Below are positions 26,444 through 35,648 of a DNA stretch of 64,000 nt, in pieces. The position numbers and the translations under genes are program-made. The stretch comes from Terrisporobacter sp. (GTDB lineage: Bacteria; Bacillota_A; Clostridia; Peptostreptococcales; Peptostreptococcaceae). The notes under the pieces were generated by a model. It was not told the origin of the DNA, made no database searches, and saw only the letters and a list, made by a program, of their open reading frames with translations. Position 1 is the stretch's first letter. Each line of letters opens with the position of its first letter. The DNA lies in the NCBI GenBank assembly GCA_029851945.1, contig JARKUZ010000057.1:1-64000 (forward strand), read 5' to 3'.

Positions 26444-27919
26444 CTATTTTTTAACTGCTTCTACATATTCCCATGTTTTACCTTTATCTTTAGATTGATA
26501 AAGTACTTTACTATTACCATTGTAATCTCCATCTGTCCCCTGTCCAACTAACATATAAATAATGTCACCCTTTTCATAAGGAATACCTGGACAATCAAAA
26601 GGCTCTATAGATGCTCCATTTTTTAACTTAACTTCATATGGACTATAATCTATCTTTTCAAAAGATATACCTCCATTATCCGTTCTATATAAATCTCCAC
26701 TATCACCAGAAGGGTTATTTGCTACTATAAACCCAAGCTGCTCATCCATGAATGTCATCCCTGATAAGCTACCAATAGCCCCATTGAATGGATTCTTATT
26801 TATAACCTGCCAATTAACTCCACCATCAGTAGTTTTTCTAAGTGAATAAAAAGTGCTACCTAATGCTTTATCTGTAACATCCAATTCATAAGCAATTTGA
26901 CCTGATAAATGAAATTGTCCTTTTCCATCAATTATATCCTGCTGATTATTCATAGAAGGTTCTTCATATCCAATTATTAGCTCCATACATGATTGACTCC
27001 ATTTTGAATCACATATTAAATTATATCTATCTGGTATTATATCTTGCTCTTTTCCAGGTACAAATATGGATACAGTATATCCAATTGTTTCAATATTTAC
27101 CTCTCCAAAATAATATTCCCTACCTTTTTCACTTATATTAATTATACCATCTGTATTATATCCCCAATTTCTTTTTCCATAATAGGCCAATCCATATTTT
27201 TCTTCATTCCACTTACTAGTTGTTTTTTCAAAAGGAATAGCATTTACTGTCTCAATTAAAGGCTCTATTAGCTTATCATCATTATAATCAAAATTTGCCT
27301 CTCCATTTAGTCGTAATGTAATATCTTTTGATTTACTCTTATCATAAGTTATTAAATACGTTTTATCTTCTCCATCATTATTTTTCCCATAAACAAATGT
27401 ATATAAAGATGTAATCGTACCATCTGAATTAAATTCAAGTTCAAATACATTTGACATATATAATTTATTTGGCAAAGTATATTCTTTATTTATATCTTGA
27501 AAAATACCTTCTACACCATATTTATATATATTATCATGTTCAAACTCAACTGATCTTTCATTTTTTAATCTTTCTATTACCCATGAAAGTTTTCCCCTAT
27601 AATTTGTTGCACTTTCATAGATTTTCATTCCATATATAGATGTTATTGCAATAATAATTATTATAGAAATATATTTCCATGATTTTAGTTTAATTAACTC
27701 CCTAGGCCTATAATCTTTGTTTTTCATAGTTTTAATAATAATAAATATAATTATAGATATAAAAAATAATATACAACCTAGTAAAATATAAATCGTATTA
27801 TTTACTCTTCCGTACATGCATAATAAAGATAGTTCATAAGAAAAAATCCAGTATACAATTATTAGAATAGGATTTTGTAATAATACCTTTAGTATGTCTT
27901 TTAGTTTTTTCTTAAATAT
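26444..27919 (-). CDS. Membrane-anchored BNR/sialidase-like repeat protein, apparent ATA start
   Basis: The C-terminal third holds Asp-box/BNR repeats: LRKTTDGGVNWQVI, LYRTDNGGISFEKI and LYQSKDKGKTWEYV, as in sialidase and Ycf48-like beta-propellers. The N-terminus has two clear transmembrane helices, with a third hydrophobic stretch (NPILIIVYWIFSYELSLLCM) upstream of the first ATG (27817). That ATG has no ribosome binding site and falls within the hydrophobic region. The frame is open to 27961, and a GGGGGG site (27926-27931) lies six bases before an ATA (27919) followed by FKKKLKDILK. I place the start there (491 residues); the ATG gives 457. The catalytic residues of true sialidases are not evident. 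Function unknown. Confidence 0.7.
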   Translation of the reverse strand: MFKKKLKDILKVLLQNPILIIVYWIFSYELSLLCMYGRVNNTIYILLGCILFFISIIIFIIIKTMKNKDYRPRELIKLKSWKYISIIIIIAITSIYGMKIYESATNYRGKLSWVIERLKNERSVEFEHDNIYKYGVEGIFQDINKEYTLPNKLYMSNVFELEFNSDGTITSLYTFVYGKNNDGEDKTYLITYDKSKSKDITLRLNGEANFDYNDDKLIEPLIETVNAIPFEKTTSKWNEEKYGLAYYGKRNWGYNTDGIINISEKGREYYFGEVNIETIGYTVSIFVPGKEQDIIPDRYNLICDSKWSQSCMELIIGYEEPSMNNQQDIIDGKGQFHLSGQIAYELDVTDKALGSTFYSLRKTTDGGVNWQVINKNPFNGAIGSLSGMTFMDEQLGFIVANNPSGDSGDLYRTDNGGISFEKIDYSPYEVKLKNGASIEPFDCPGIPYEKGDIIYMLVGQGTDGDYNGNSKVLYQSKDKGKTWEYVEAVKK

Positions 27920-28004
27920 ATAAATCCCCCCATTTAATTTAAAGTTCGTAATATATGTAATTTATAATAATTATATAGTTTAATCTATAAACAATATTAT
28001 CATC

Positions 28005-28078
28005 TATTATTTTCTAAATATCTAACCCATCTTTCTAATTCATGTATTCTACTATCTATTAATCTTACTTTAAATAAT
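28005..28078 (-). other. Possible coding remnant between genes
   Basis: The minus strand reads about 24 codons, RLIDSRIHELERWVRYLENNR then stop, a helix-like C-terminal end with a stop immediately upstream and no start codon. It looks like the tail of a lost gene. Nothing else is seen in this gap. Confidence 0.2.
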
Positions 28079-28137
28079 TATACTTATAACAAAGATATTA
28101 TTAATAAACATGTATAAGTTGAAAATAAACTTATGTA

Positions 28138-28368
28138 TTATTTCTCATATCGAAACAGGTTTATACCTGATAAAATACAAATCAAAGCAGAAATACCCAA
28201 CCTTAACCAATTCATATAAAGCCAGAACTCTCCACCTAATACTACATCAGGAGATGTATTAAACTCATCTACGTAGATACATAAGTTCCAAAATAATTTA
28301 TATGATATTATCAAACAAATAAGGCTAAGTATAAATATAGCTCCATCTATAAACTTACTTTTTCTCAT
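28138..28368 (-). CDS. Small two-helix membrane protein
   Basis: 76 residues from the ATG at 28368 behind GGGGGTGA; an in-frame TTG at 28383 overlaps that site. Two transmembrane helices (about 9-30 and 50-68) separated by a hydrophilic loop DEFNTSPDVVLGGEFW. Family not recognised; it resembles many small hypothetical membrane proteins of clostridia. Single gene. Confidence 0.65.
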   Translation of the reverse strand: MRKSKFIDGAIFILSLICLIISYKLFWNLCIYVDEFNTSPDVVLGGEFWLYMNWLRLGISALICILSGINLFRYEK

Positions 28369-28500
28369 AACTATCACCCCCAAACTTAATAATTAGGTAA
28401 ATTATAACATATTTAAATTTATACAAGTATACACAAAACAAGTATTTTAGTGTGCATATAAAGTACTAATAAAACTTAGCTGAAAGTTAAAAATGGTATT

Positions 28501-28548
28501 AACATATAATTAAAGAGGGTTAATTTCAACCCTCTTTAATTATATGTT
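28501..28548. terminator. Long bidirectional hairpin downstream of mrp
   Basis: Perfect 21-base stem (left arm 28501-28521, right arm 28528-28548) with a six-base loop; core AATTAAAGAGGGTT. It follows the mrp stop codon by about 50 bases. The T run is better on the plus strand, so some read-through on the minus strand is possible. Confidence 0.7.
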
Positions 28549-28596
28549 ATTTTTCAACACTATCCTTTAAACAAAATGTTATTTTTAAATAATTAC

Positions 28597-29415
28597 TTAC
28601 TTTATTTTTTCAACTATACCAGTTAAAATATCATCTAATTCTTCACTAATATTGTCTACCCCTTTATGTGTTATTTCAATAACTTCTCTAGTCATAGGTA
28701 ACTCACCTAAAAGTTGTAAATTCATTTCATCTAAGAATTTACTCGTGTCATCAGCATCAAATAATTTTATTTTTTTACCACAATCAGGGCACTCAATATA
28801 ACTCATATTTTCAACAATACCTAATATATTAACATTAAGTTTTTTAGCCATATTAATACCTTTAGCAACTATCATTGATATCATATCCTGTGGTACAGAC
28901 ACCATTATCATACCTGTTATTGGTAGGTTTTGCATAACTGCAAGAGCCACATCTCCTGTTCCTGGAGGCATGTCTATTAATAAATAGTCTAACTCTTCCC
29001 ACATTACATTATTATAAAATTGTTGAACTGTACTAGTTAACATAGGTCCTTTAAATACTACTGGTTGACTTTCATCTTCTACCATAAAGTTTATAGACAT
29101 AGTTTTTATATTATCTTTAGTTATTACAGGATATATGTCTACTCCGTTGCTAGATAAGGCTTTTTGATCGTGTACTCCCATAAGTCTTGGTATACTTGGT
29201 CCAGTTATATCTGCATCTAATATACCTACTTTATATCCTTGTTTATTTAATTTTTTAGCGATTAAAGATGTTATTGTTGATTTTCCAACTCCACCCTTTC
29301 CACTCATTACTCCGATTATATTTTTTATTTTATTATTTGGATTATTTTCTATTCCACAAGAAGTAGGTGGTTTGCTACAACTTCCTTTTGATGGACATGA
29401 ATTACAATTTCCCAT
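28597..29415 (-). CDS. mrp: Mrp/NBP35-family iron-sulfur cluster carrier ATPase
   Basis: 272 residues from the ATG at 29415; an in-frame ATG at 29430 overlaps the GGAGGT ribosome binding site. Cysteine-rich N-terminus (C4, C7, C13, C20), deviant Walker A MSGKGGVGKST (about 38-48), DADITGPSIPRLMG, and a C-terminal CPDCGKK pair. The P-loop ATPase binds and transfers 4Fe-4S clusters to apo-proteins in the cytoplasm, which fits the number of iron-sulfur enzymes in such an anaerobe. Single gene with terminator. Confidence 0.92.
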   Translation of the reverse strand: MGNCNSCPSKGSCSKPPTSCGIENNPNNKIKNIIGVMSGKGGVGKSTITSLIAKKLNKQGYKVGILDADITGPSIPRLMGVHDQKALSSNGVDIYPVITKDNIKTMSINFMVEDESQPVVFKGPMLTSTVQQFYNNVMWEELDYLLIDMPPGTGDVALAVMQNLPITGMIMVSVPQDMISMIVAKGINMAKKLNVNILGIVENMSYIECPDCGKKIKLFDADDTSKFLDEMNLQLLGELPMTREVIEITHKGVDNISEELDDILTGIVEKIK

Positions 29416-29744
29416 TTCAATTACCTCCATAGTCTATGCTAATCGTCTTTATTTGTATCTATATTTATATCAAATTTTTTAATAAATCAATTTTCTATTT
29501 AATATATACCCATAACTTTAAAGTTTAATGTAATTTTTTTACGAATAATGTACAAGTTTAAAGGCTGTTACATTTTCGGCACACTCTTTGTAAAAATTAA
29601 ATATATTAAGATATTTTTACCAAAATTATACTATAAAAATCTAAATAAAGTAGCATTATAGGCTATAATATAATGTATAAATGAAAATATAAATTAAATA
29701 TATTGATTATATTTATATAACTTAATATGAAAAGAGGTAACTAT
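29416..29744. other. 329-base divergent intergenic region, mrp/murJ
   Basis: Very A+T-rich. It must hold the promoters for the divergent mrp and murJ genes. A plus-strand TATACT at 29627-29632 is the best -10 I see, without a convincing -35. No repeats, operators or RNA structures stand out. Confidence 0.4.
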
Positions 29745-31298
29745 ATGTCTAAAGTAGCAAAATCAGCCTTTATATTGTTTGTAGCCTCAATGATATCAAA
29801 GGTTATTGGTTTTTTAAGAGATCTTACTATTGCGTATGTATATGGAACAGGTGTTATATCTGATTCATATTTAATGGCTTTGAATATTATAACAGTAGCA
29901 TTTATGTCATTACTTTGTGTAGCTATTCAAAGTACTTATATGCCAATATATGCAGATATAAAAGCAAATGATAGCAAAGCAAAAGCTTTAAAATTCACTA
30001 GTAATGTTATAAATATTATCTTAATAATCTCATTAGTAATAATCATATTTGGATGGTTTTTTACCGAGCCATTAGTTAAATTATTTGCAATGGGATTTGA
30101 AGGAGAGAGACTCCAACTTACTATGCAGTTAACTAAAATTATTTTATTTTCAGTTGGTTTAGTTTGTGTTACATATGTATTAAAAGCATATTTAGAAATA
30201 TATGATTATTTTTTAATTACAGGGCTTATGCCTTTACCATATAACATTTCCATAATAATAGCTGTTTTACTTAGTAAAAAATTTGGTGTAAATATGCTAG
30301 CATATGGAACTGTAATTGCATTTTTTCTCCAAATGACATTTTTAATTCCATTTTGTTATAAAAAAGGATTTAAATATAGTCTAAATATTAATTTACATGA
30401 TAAAAATGTAAAGCGAATGGCACTGGCTCTAGTTCCAATATTAATCGGTGCTTCTGCTAATCAAATAAATAGTTTAGTGGATAAAAATTTAGCATCTAAA
30501 CTGGCAACTGGTTCTATGTCTTCATTAAATTACGCCTATAAGTTAGATATATTTGTTATAGGGTTATTTGTAGCTTCAATAACATCAGTAATATATCCAT
30601 TATTTTCTAAATTAGGATCTGATAATAACTTAAAACAGCTAAAAGTTACATTTTGTAAATCAGTAAATTTGGTTATTTTGGTAACCATGCCTATTTCTGT
30701 AGGGGCATTTATATTAGCTGAGCCTATAATAAGGATACTTTTTGAAAGAGGGGCATTTGATGAAACTGCAACTAAGATGACTGCTCAAGTCTTATCTCTA
30801 TATGCTATCGGTATGGTAGCAACTGGAATGAGGGATGTTATGGTAAGAGTGTTTTACTCATTACAAGATACTAAAGTTCCAATGAGGAACAGTATATTAT
30901 CTGTTCTATTTAATATTTTCTTCAGCTTAATATTAATAAAATTTATGAAAGTTTCAGGACTTGCATTATCATCAAGTATTTCAGCAATACTAGCTGTATG
31001 CTTTTTAATGTATAATCTTAGAAAAAAAATAGGAAAATTCAATGGCAAAAGTATTATATTAACCCTTTTTAAAACATTAATAGCTTCAGCTGTAATGGCT
31101 GGCATGGTATTGTTTATCTTTAGCAAAATATCTTTAATAAGCGAATTTTTAGCTTTAATTATTTCAGTATGTATAGGTATAATAGTATATAGTTTTACTG
31201 TATTAATTTTAAAAGTTGATTCAACTGATTATATTATCAATTTAATAAAAAATTCAATTAACTCATTCAAACAACCTAAAAAAAATAAAAAGATGTAG
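29745..31298 (+). CDS. murJ: Lipid II flippase MurJ
   Basis: 517 residues from the ATG at 29745, seven bases behind AGAGGT; an ATG at 29727 lies upstream of that site. About 14 transmembrane helices of the MVF/MOP superfamily: VASMISKVIGFLRDLTIAYVYGTG at the start and LFERGAFDETATKMTAQVLSLYAIG in the middle are diagnostic. Flips lipid-linked peptidoglycan precursor across the membrane. Some Firmicutes homologues act on other polymers, but no polysaccharide genes are nearby. Single gene. Confidence 0.92.
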   Translation: MSKVAKSAFILFVASMISKVIGFLRDLTIAYVYGTGVISDSYLMALNIITVAFMSLLCVAIQSTYMPIYADIKANDSKAKALKFTSNVINIILIISLVIIIFGWFFTEPLVKLFAMGFEGERLQLTMQLTKIILFSVGLVCVTYVLKAYLEIYDYFLITGLMPLPYNISIIIAVLLSKKFGVNMLAYGTVIAFFLQMTFLIPFCYKKGFKYSLNINLHDKNVKRMALALVPILIGASANQINSLVDKNLASKLATGSMSSLNYAYKLDIFVIGLFVASITSVIYPLFSKLGSDNNLKQLKVTFCKSVNLVILVTMPISVGAFILAEPIIRILFERGAFDETATKMTAQVLSLYAIGMVATGMRDVMVRVFYSLQDTKVPMRNSILSVLFNIFFSLILIKFMKVSGLALSSSISAILAVCFLMYNLRKKIGKFNGKSIILTLFKTLIASAVMAGMVLFIFSKISLISEFLALIISVCIGIIVYSFTVLILKVDSTDYIINLIKNSINSFKQPKKNKKM

Positions 31299-31316
31299 TA
31301 TATTTACTACATCTTT
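31289..31316. terminator. Terminator after murJ
   Basis: Stem AAAGATGTAGTA / TACTACATCTTT with a four-base loop; the stop codon TAG lies in the left arm. It sits between murJ and the convergent hemolysin-III gene and may serve both. Confidence 0.75.
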
Positions 31317-31341
31317 CTTATTAAATCTAATTCTTTTTTAA

Positions 31342-31989
31342 TTATATTACGTACTTATATACAGATATAAAGTGACATAAACTCCCTAAAAGAATGAAAA
31401 TATGGAATATTTCATGAAATCCTAAATTTTTAAATTTAATAGCTTTTGGCTTAAGTCCATATATTACAGCTCCTATCGTATAAAACACTCCACCTAATAC
31501 TAATAAAAGCATTCCTCCAAATGATATTGAGTTATAAAGTGGTTTCATTATAAATATAGCAATCCAGCCCATTCCTATATAAACACAAGTAGATATCCAC
31601 CTAGGACAGTTAAACCAAATCATTTTAAATAGCACGCCACATACTGCTATAGTAGCTATTATGCTAAATAAAATCCATCCTCTAGGTCCTTGTAATGCAA
31701 TCAAACAAAATGGAGTGTAAGATCCTGCTATAAGAATAAAAATCATAGAATGATCTATTCTTCTTAAAAAAGCGATTACCTTATCTGATGCAATAACTAA
31801 GTGATATGTCGCTGATGCAGCATATAGCAATATTAAACTTACTCCAAATATAATTACCGCAGTTATATCAACAGTTGATGGATTATTTAACGTAGTTTTT
31901 ATAACTAATGCTAATAAACCAACAAAAGAAAGAATCGCACCACCTAAATGTGTAAATCCATTTACAGGTTCTCTCACATATGTGCCCAT
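31342..31989 (-). CDS. trhA: Hemolysin III / TrhA family (PAQR) membrane protein
   Basis: 215 residues, seven transmembrane helices. Metal-binding PAQR residues are seen: NGFTHLGGA (His near residue 13), LLYAASATYHL (Ser and His near 60), and HEIFHIFILLGSLCHF with two histidines near the C-terminus. Bacterial members regulate membrane energetics and lipid homeostasis; haemolysis is not established for most. Start behind GGGAGGGG. A GC-rich dyad 75-90 bases upstream is probably its operator. Confidence 0.92.
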   Translation of the reverse strand: MGTYVREPVNGFTHLGGAILSFVGLLALVIKTTLNNPSTVDITAVIIFGVSLILLYAASATYHLVIASDKVIAFLRRIDHSMIFILIAGSYTPFCLIALQGPRGWILFSIIATIAVCGVLFKMIWFNCPRWISTCVYIGMGWIAIFIMKPLYNSISFGGMLLLVLGGVFYTIGAVIYGLKPKAIKFKNLGFHEIFHIFILLGSLCHFISVYKYVI

Positions 31990-32062
31990 AAAACCCCTCC
32001 CTGTATAAATATTATTTAACTAAATCAACAGCATTATAAATCTAAATTTTTTGTTATTTTAG

Positions 32063-32078
32063 TCGGCCAGGCGACCGA
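32063..32078. promoter_or_regulatory. GC-rich dyad upstream of the trhA-type gene
   Basis: TCGGCCAGGCGACCGA, an interrupted palindrome TCGGNC-N4-GNCCGA, about 75 bases ahead of the start at 31989. It is strikingly GC-rich for this sequence. A TetR-type repressor site is likely from the symmetry, but no such gene is in the window. Confidence 0.55.
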
Positions 32079-32323
32079 TTATATTTTAATTTTATCTTCC
32101 TTAAATCCAAAAGTCAACCCAGAAATAAGTATTTTATTTGTTTGAAATCACTATACTTAGCATGCATACACATTTAAATGATAAATTATTATTTTTTATA
32201 ATAGATTTATTTCACTTAATTTGAAATTTTAGATGATTAAATCGGATAATTAAGTCTATAAAATAAGGTTCATTTTCTTGTGATAACTGGTAATAATTTA
32301 AATAATTAAACTGATATAAATAA

Positions 32324-32366
32324 GAAAGAGCTTTAGCCATCATTAAATTGCTAAAGCCCTTTTTAT
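32324..32366 (-). terminator. Terminator after the FUSC-type gene
   Basis: Stem AAAGAGCTTTAGC / GCTAAAGCCCTTT (one mismatch) with a 13-base loop, 18 bases beyond the stop codon. The rest of the 390-base gap up to 31990 is A+T-rich with nothing else visible besides the dyad at 32063. Confidence 0.7.
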
Positions 32367-32379
32367 ATTTAGTTTGTCA

Positions 32380-33282
32380 TTATACTATCCTTTGTTCATT
32401 ATTTTCACTTTGACTTTCATCTATTTCATGAATTTCATTTATATTGTCTATTATTTCACTTATATGATAATTATAAACTGTACTCACGTTATCCTTAACA
32501 TACTTACCATCAGACAATTCATCACATATACTTTTAGACTTAAGATAATTCTCTTTACTTAAATAGCATTTGTCCTTCATTTGTTCTAAAATTTGGATAT
32601 GTAGATATATTTGCCTACACTTTTTTATAACTGTATTTATTTCGTTATTATTAGCTTCATCATTGCTATATTCTAATTCTTCTAAAAAGTTTTTGTATAA
32701 TCCTTCTAATTTTGTAATCTCATTTTTTAAAGAAGATATGTCACCATGAGCACCTTTTTCCACTTCAGCTTTTAACAGCTTAATAGATGTACTTTCTATT
32801 ATTCTGATTTCTTTATAAATACTATTTAAATAATCTGGTCTATATATATAATAATTAACTGCCACACCAATTAATACTCCTATAGAAGTATCTATGATTC
32901 TATTTACAGAGTAATCTATTGGATTATTATTCCCTATACTTAAATATATTGCACAATACACTACACAAGCAATAGTTATAGATTTATTTATTTTTAGTAA
33001 ATTACAAATATATATAGTTGCAATTATCCCTAAACAAGATAGTATAGGATCTCCAGGATTAATAAGCACAAATAAGAATCCTATTAATCCTCCTATAAAA
33101 GTACCTTTTAATCTATTTAAACCTACTGTTAAAGAACCTTTAACAGTAGTTTGCATACTTACTATACAAGCTGTTGCTGCAAAAAATGAATTGTCAACTA
33201 TGTTAAAATATCCAGCTAAAGCACATATCATGACACCTATGCCTGTTTTTATATTTCTCATTCCAGGTTTTTGTAATTTCAA
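32380..33282 (-). CDS. FUSC/aromatic acid exporter-like membrane protein
   Basis: About 300 residues from a TTG at 33282, eight bases behind GGGAGAG; no ATG precedes the family N-terminus MKLQKPGMRNIKTGIGVMICALAG. Six transmembrane helices in residues 15-145 with the QTTVKGSLTVGLNRLKGTFIGGLIGF motif of the FUSC/YgaE group, then a helical cytoplasmic domain ending in an acidic tail. Likely exporter of small organic acids; untested. Related in fold to the gene at 10011 but not a close copy. Confidence 0.8.
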   Translation of the reverse strand: MKLQKPGMRNIKTGIGVMICALAGYFNIVDNSFFAATACIVSMQTTVKGSLTVGLNRLKGTFIGGLIGFLFVLINPGDPILSCLGIIATIYICNLLKINKSITIACVVYCAIYLSIGNNNPIDYSVNRIIDTSIGVLIGVAVNYYIYRPDYLNSIYKEIRIIESTSIKLLKAEVEKGAHGDISSLKNEITKLEGLYKNFLEELEYSNDEANNNEINTVIKKCRQIYLHIQILEQMKDKCYLSKENYLKSKSICDELSDGKYVKDNVSTVYNYHISEIIDNINEIHEIDESQSENNEQRIV

Positions 33283-33513
33283 ATTTATCACTCTCCCAAA
33301 ATTAATAATACCATAAATTTTTAGCACTTTATCATATCATTAATATAAAAAAAGTTAATCTTAAGAAAATTTAAGGTTCAATATATATAATTAAATTTAT
33401 GTTTTTGTGAATTTATTATATATGTATAAAAACCAAATTAACTTAAAGAAAGCTTAAAAATATCTTAATAATATAAAAACAATCTCAATGCTCAAAAGAC
33501 GTATGTTTACTCT

Positions 33514-34286
33514 ATGAAATTGTATCTTGAATATCTTCAAGAAATAGATGTATACTATGGAAAAGTTAATGTCAATATACTATATGATTTTGTAGAATGG
33601 CTTAGAAGTCCATATGAAAACACTAAAGTTGTTTCAATTAAACCTACTAAAGCCAAAAGAATAGAGGTAAATGTCAACTTAACTATTACAGTTGTATTTA
33701 ACTTTTATGATTATTCATATAGAACAGAAGAAATAAATAATGATATGGTTGATAAACTTATGAAACATTTATTTATAGGAGGTAATAAGCACTATAAATA
33801 CTTTTTATATCATATAAATAAATACAAGACTTCAAGTAAAAACATATTAAAAATAAAATTACTATTTGAAACTGAAATGATAAATTGGCGAACCCCTTCC
33901 TCTATTCATTGAAATTATTATATACTACCAGAACAACGATCTCAGAATTAGTATTGTCTTAAAGGTTAAATTAGAAATGTATGTCATTTTAAAAATCATG
34001 TTTTTAGGCACACTTATGCCATAAAGTTCCTAAATTATGGTCTGATATACTCACAGCGCAAGAATTATTAATTCATTCTTCGGCAGAAATGACTATTAGG
34101 TATGCTAAATTACTTGATGATACAAAAATAAACGTATTTTATAAAACAATACAAAGGCTTATAAAGACTCAAAATTTATTAATTTTAATAGTGTTGCAAG
34201 TGAACTTGGAGTTAGTAAAAACATTATATGATAATAAAAATATAAGAGAACAGCTTAAAGTAAGTTATGCTGATATATATAAATAG
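33514..34286 (+). mobile_element. Decayed Tn554-family transposon (tnpA/tnpB/tnpC remnants)
   Basis: 33514-33912 encodes 132 residues matching the N-terminal and core-binding part of a Tn554 TnpA-type tyrosine recombinase (LYDFVEWLRSPYENTKVVSI, KYFLYHINKYKTSSKNILKIK), then joins directly to LLFETEM, which normally lies about 40 residues further on: an internal deletion. From about 33998 comes a catalytic-domain remnant, HTYAIKFLNYG, which shifts frame near 34042 to give AQELLIHSSAEMTIRYAKLLDDT (TnpB-like). The last part, SVASELGVSKNIIYDNKNIREQL in a third frame, resembles TnpC. No ends or target duplications were recognised. The element is inactive. Confidence 0.65.
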
Positions 34287-34383
34287 TTATAATTTCCGGT
34301 AAAATATGGTATAATCATAGATAACTTAATAAGTAATTGCTCTAAATTGTAAACGAAGTCATTATAAATGAAGGGGATAAAAA

Positions 34384-34524
34384 ATGAAATCAAAGGGTAA
34401 AAAAATAATTATGGGAATAGCGTTAGCGGTATTAGTTGGATTTGTCGGAATTAAAGTTTCAGGTTTTCAATATTCAGGAATAGATAAGAAAGCAATACTT
34501 ACTACTGAAGATATTGCAGAATAA
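34384..34524 (+). CDS. 46-residue peptide with N-terminal membrane segment
   Basis: ATG at 34384 behind GAAGGGGA, stop at 34522-34524. Basic N-terminus MKSKGKK, one hydrophobic helix (IIMGIALAVLVGFVGIKV), then a short polar tail ending in TTEDIAE. Could be a small membrane protein or a secreted peptide precursor. A strong terminator follows at once and a TATAAT (34310-34315) lies upstream, so it is an independent transcription unit. Family not recognised. Confidence 0.55.
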   Translation: MKSKGKKIIMGIALAVLVGFVGIKVSGFQYSGIDKKAILTTEDIAE

Positions 34525-34542
34525 TATTAGTATATACAAATT

Positions 34543-34577
34543 AAAAAATCCAATAGCTTACCTATTGGATTTTTTAT
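34543..34577 (+). terminator. Terminator after the 46-residue peptide gene
   Basis: Perfect 14-base stem AAAAAATCCAATAG / CTATTGGATTTTTT with a five-base loop. Confidence 0.85.
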
Positions 34578-34664
34578 TATCAACATAGTGTCAGATATAA
34601 TATTCTTTAACACTCAGCAAAATTTACTCTTGATAAAATTAAAACAATACTTTATATCATATCT

Positions 34665-35636
34665 TTAAATTATAAAATCTTCATCTTCTAATTCTTCATA
34701 GACACCTTTTTGATATCCATTACCTTTAGTTGAAAAGAAATCGTGTGTTTTTGTTTCAGTACTTAAACCATTTAATACTATTGGATTTATATCATCAACT
34801 TTATAGAAATCTTCAAAACCTAAATTTTCTAAAGCTCTATTTGCATTATATTTTAAGAAGTTTATAACTTCTTCTTCTAATCCACTATTATTATAAATTA
34901 AATAAGTATATTCCATTTCATTTTCCATAAGAGCATTAAAAATACTATACATTTTATTTTTTAATTCTTCTTGTTCTTCTAAATCAAATGAAGAATACAT
35001 TTCTTGTGCAAGAAGACCTATATATTTTCCATGTAGTGATTCATCTCTTAGAATAAGTGATATTATCTCCCCACTTGCTACCATCTTTCCTTGTCCAGCT
35101 AAGAATAGTGGATAGAAAAATCCTGAGTAGAATAAGAAACTCTCTAAAAATACACTAGTCACCATAGATAAATATAAACTTTTCTTATCTGTAGTATTTT
35201 CATATTGTTGTAAAATTAAGTCAGCTTTTCTTTGTAAAGTTTTTTCACTTTCTATCCAGTCAAATAGCTCATCTATTTCTCTATTAGAAAGTAGTGTTGT
35301 AAATATAGAAGAATAACTTTTTGCATGTATTTCTTCCATAGTTCCCATAAATGATAGTACTGCTTTTCTTTGTAAATTATCAGTTAAGCTCATCATTGAT
35401 GGGATTCCATTGTTACCTTGCTTAGTATCTAATAGTGTTAAACCAGCTAGAACTTTTTTATATAAATCTTTTTCTCTTTCACTTAATTCATTCCAAACTT
35501 TAAGGTCTTTAGACACTGAGATTTCTTCCGGTAGCCAAAATTGTTTTACGTTTTGCTCCCAAAAAGCTTGAGTAAAATTATCATCTTCTTTATTCCAGTT
35601 AACTGCTTTGTGTATTTTATTTAATGTAAATGTCAT
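34665..35636 (-). CDS. nrdF: Class Ib ribonucleotide reductase small subunit
   Basis: 323 residues. Di-metal ligands are present: D70 in LTLLDTKQG, E101 and H104 in MEEIHAKSY, the later Glu in FLESFLF, and Glu/His in ILRDESLHGKY; the radical tyrosine is Y108. It forms the manganese- or iron-tyrosyl radical needed by NrdE. It lies 12 bases downstream of nrdE in the same operon. No nrdI (flavodoxin activator) or nrdH (glutaredoxin) gene is found beside it; these must be elsewhere if the enzyme is manganese-dependent. Confidence 0.94.
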   Translation of the reverse strand: MTFTLNKIHKAVNWNKEDDNFTQAFWEQNVKQFWLPEEISVSKDLKVWNELSEREKDLYKKVLAGLTLLDTKQGNNGIPSMMSLTDNLQRKAVLSFMGTMEEIHAKSYSSIFTTLLSNREIDELFDWIESEKTLQRKADLILQQYENTTDKKSLYLSMVTSVFLESFLFYSGFFYPLFLAGQGKMVASGEIISLILRDESLHGKYIGLLAQEMYSSFDLEEQEELKNKMYSIFNALMENEMEYTYLIYNNSGLEEEVINFLKYNANRALENLGFEDFYKVDDINPIVLNGLSTETKTHDFFSTKGNGYQKGVYEELEDEDFII

Positions 35637-35648
35637 AATTTCATCTCC

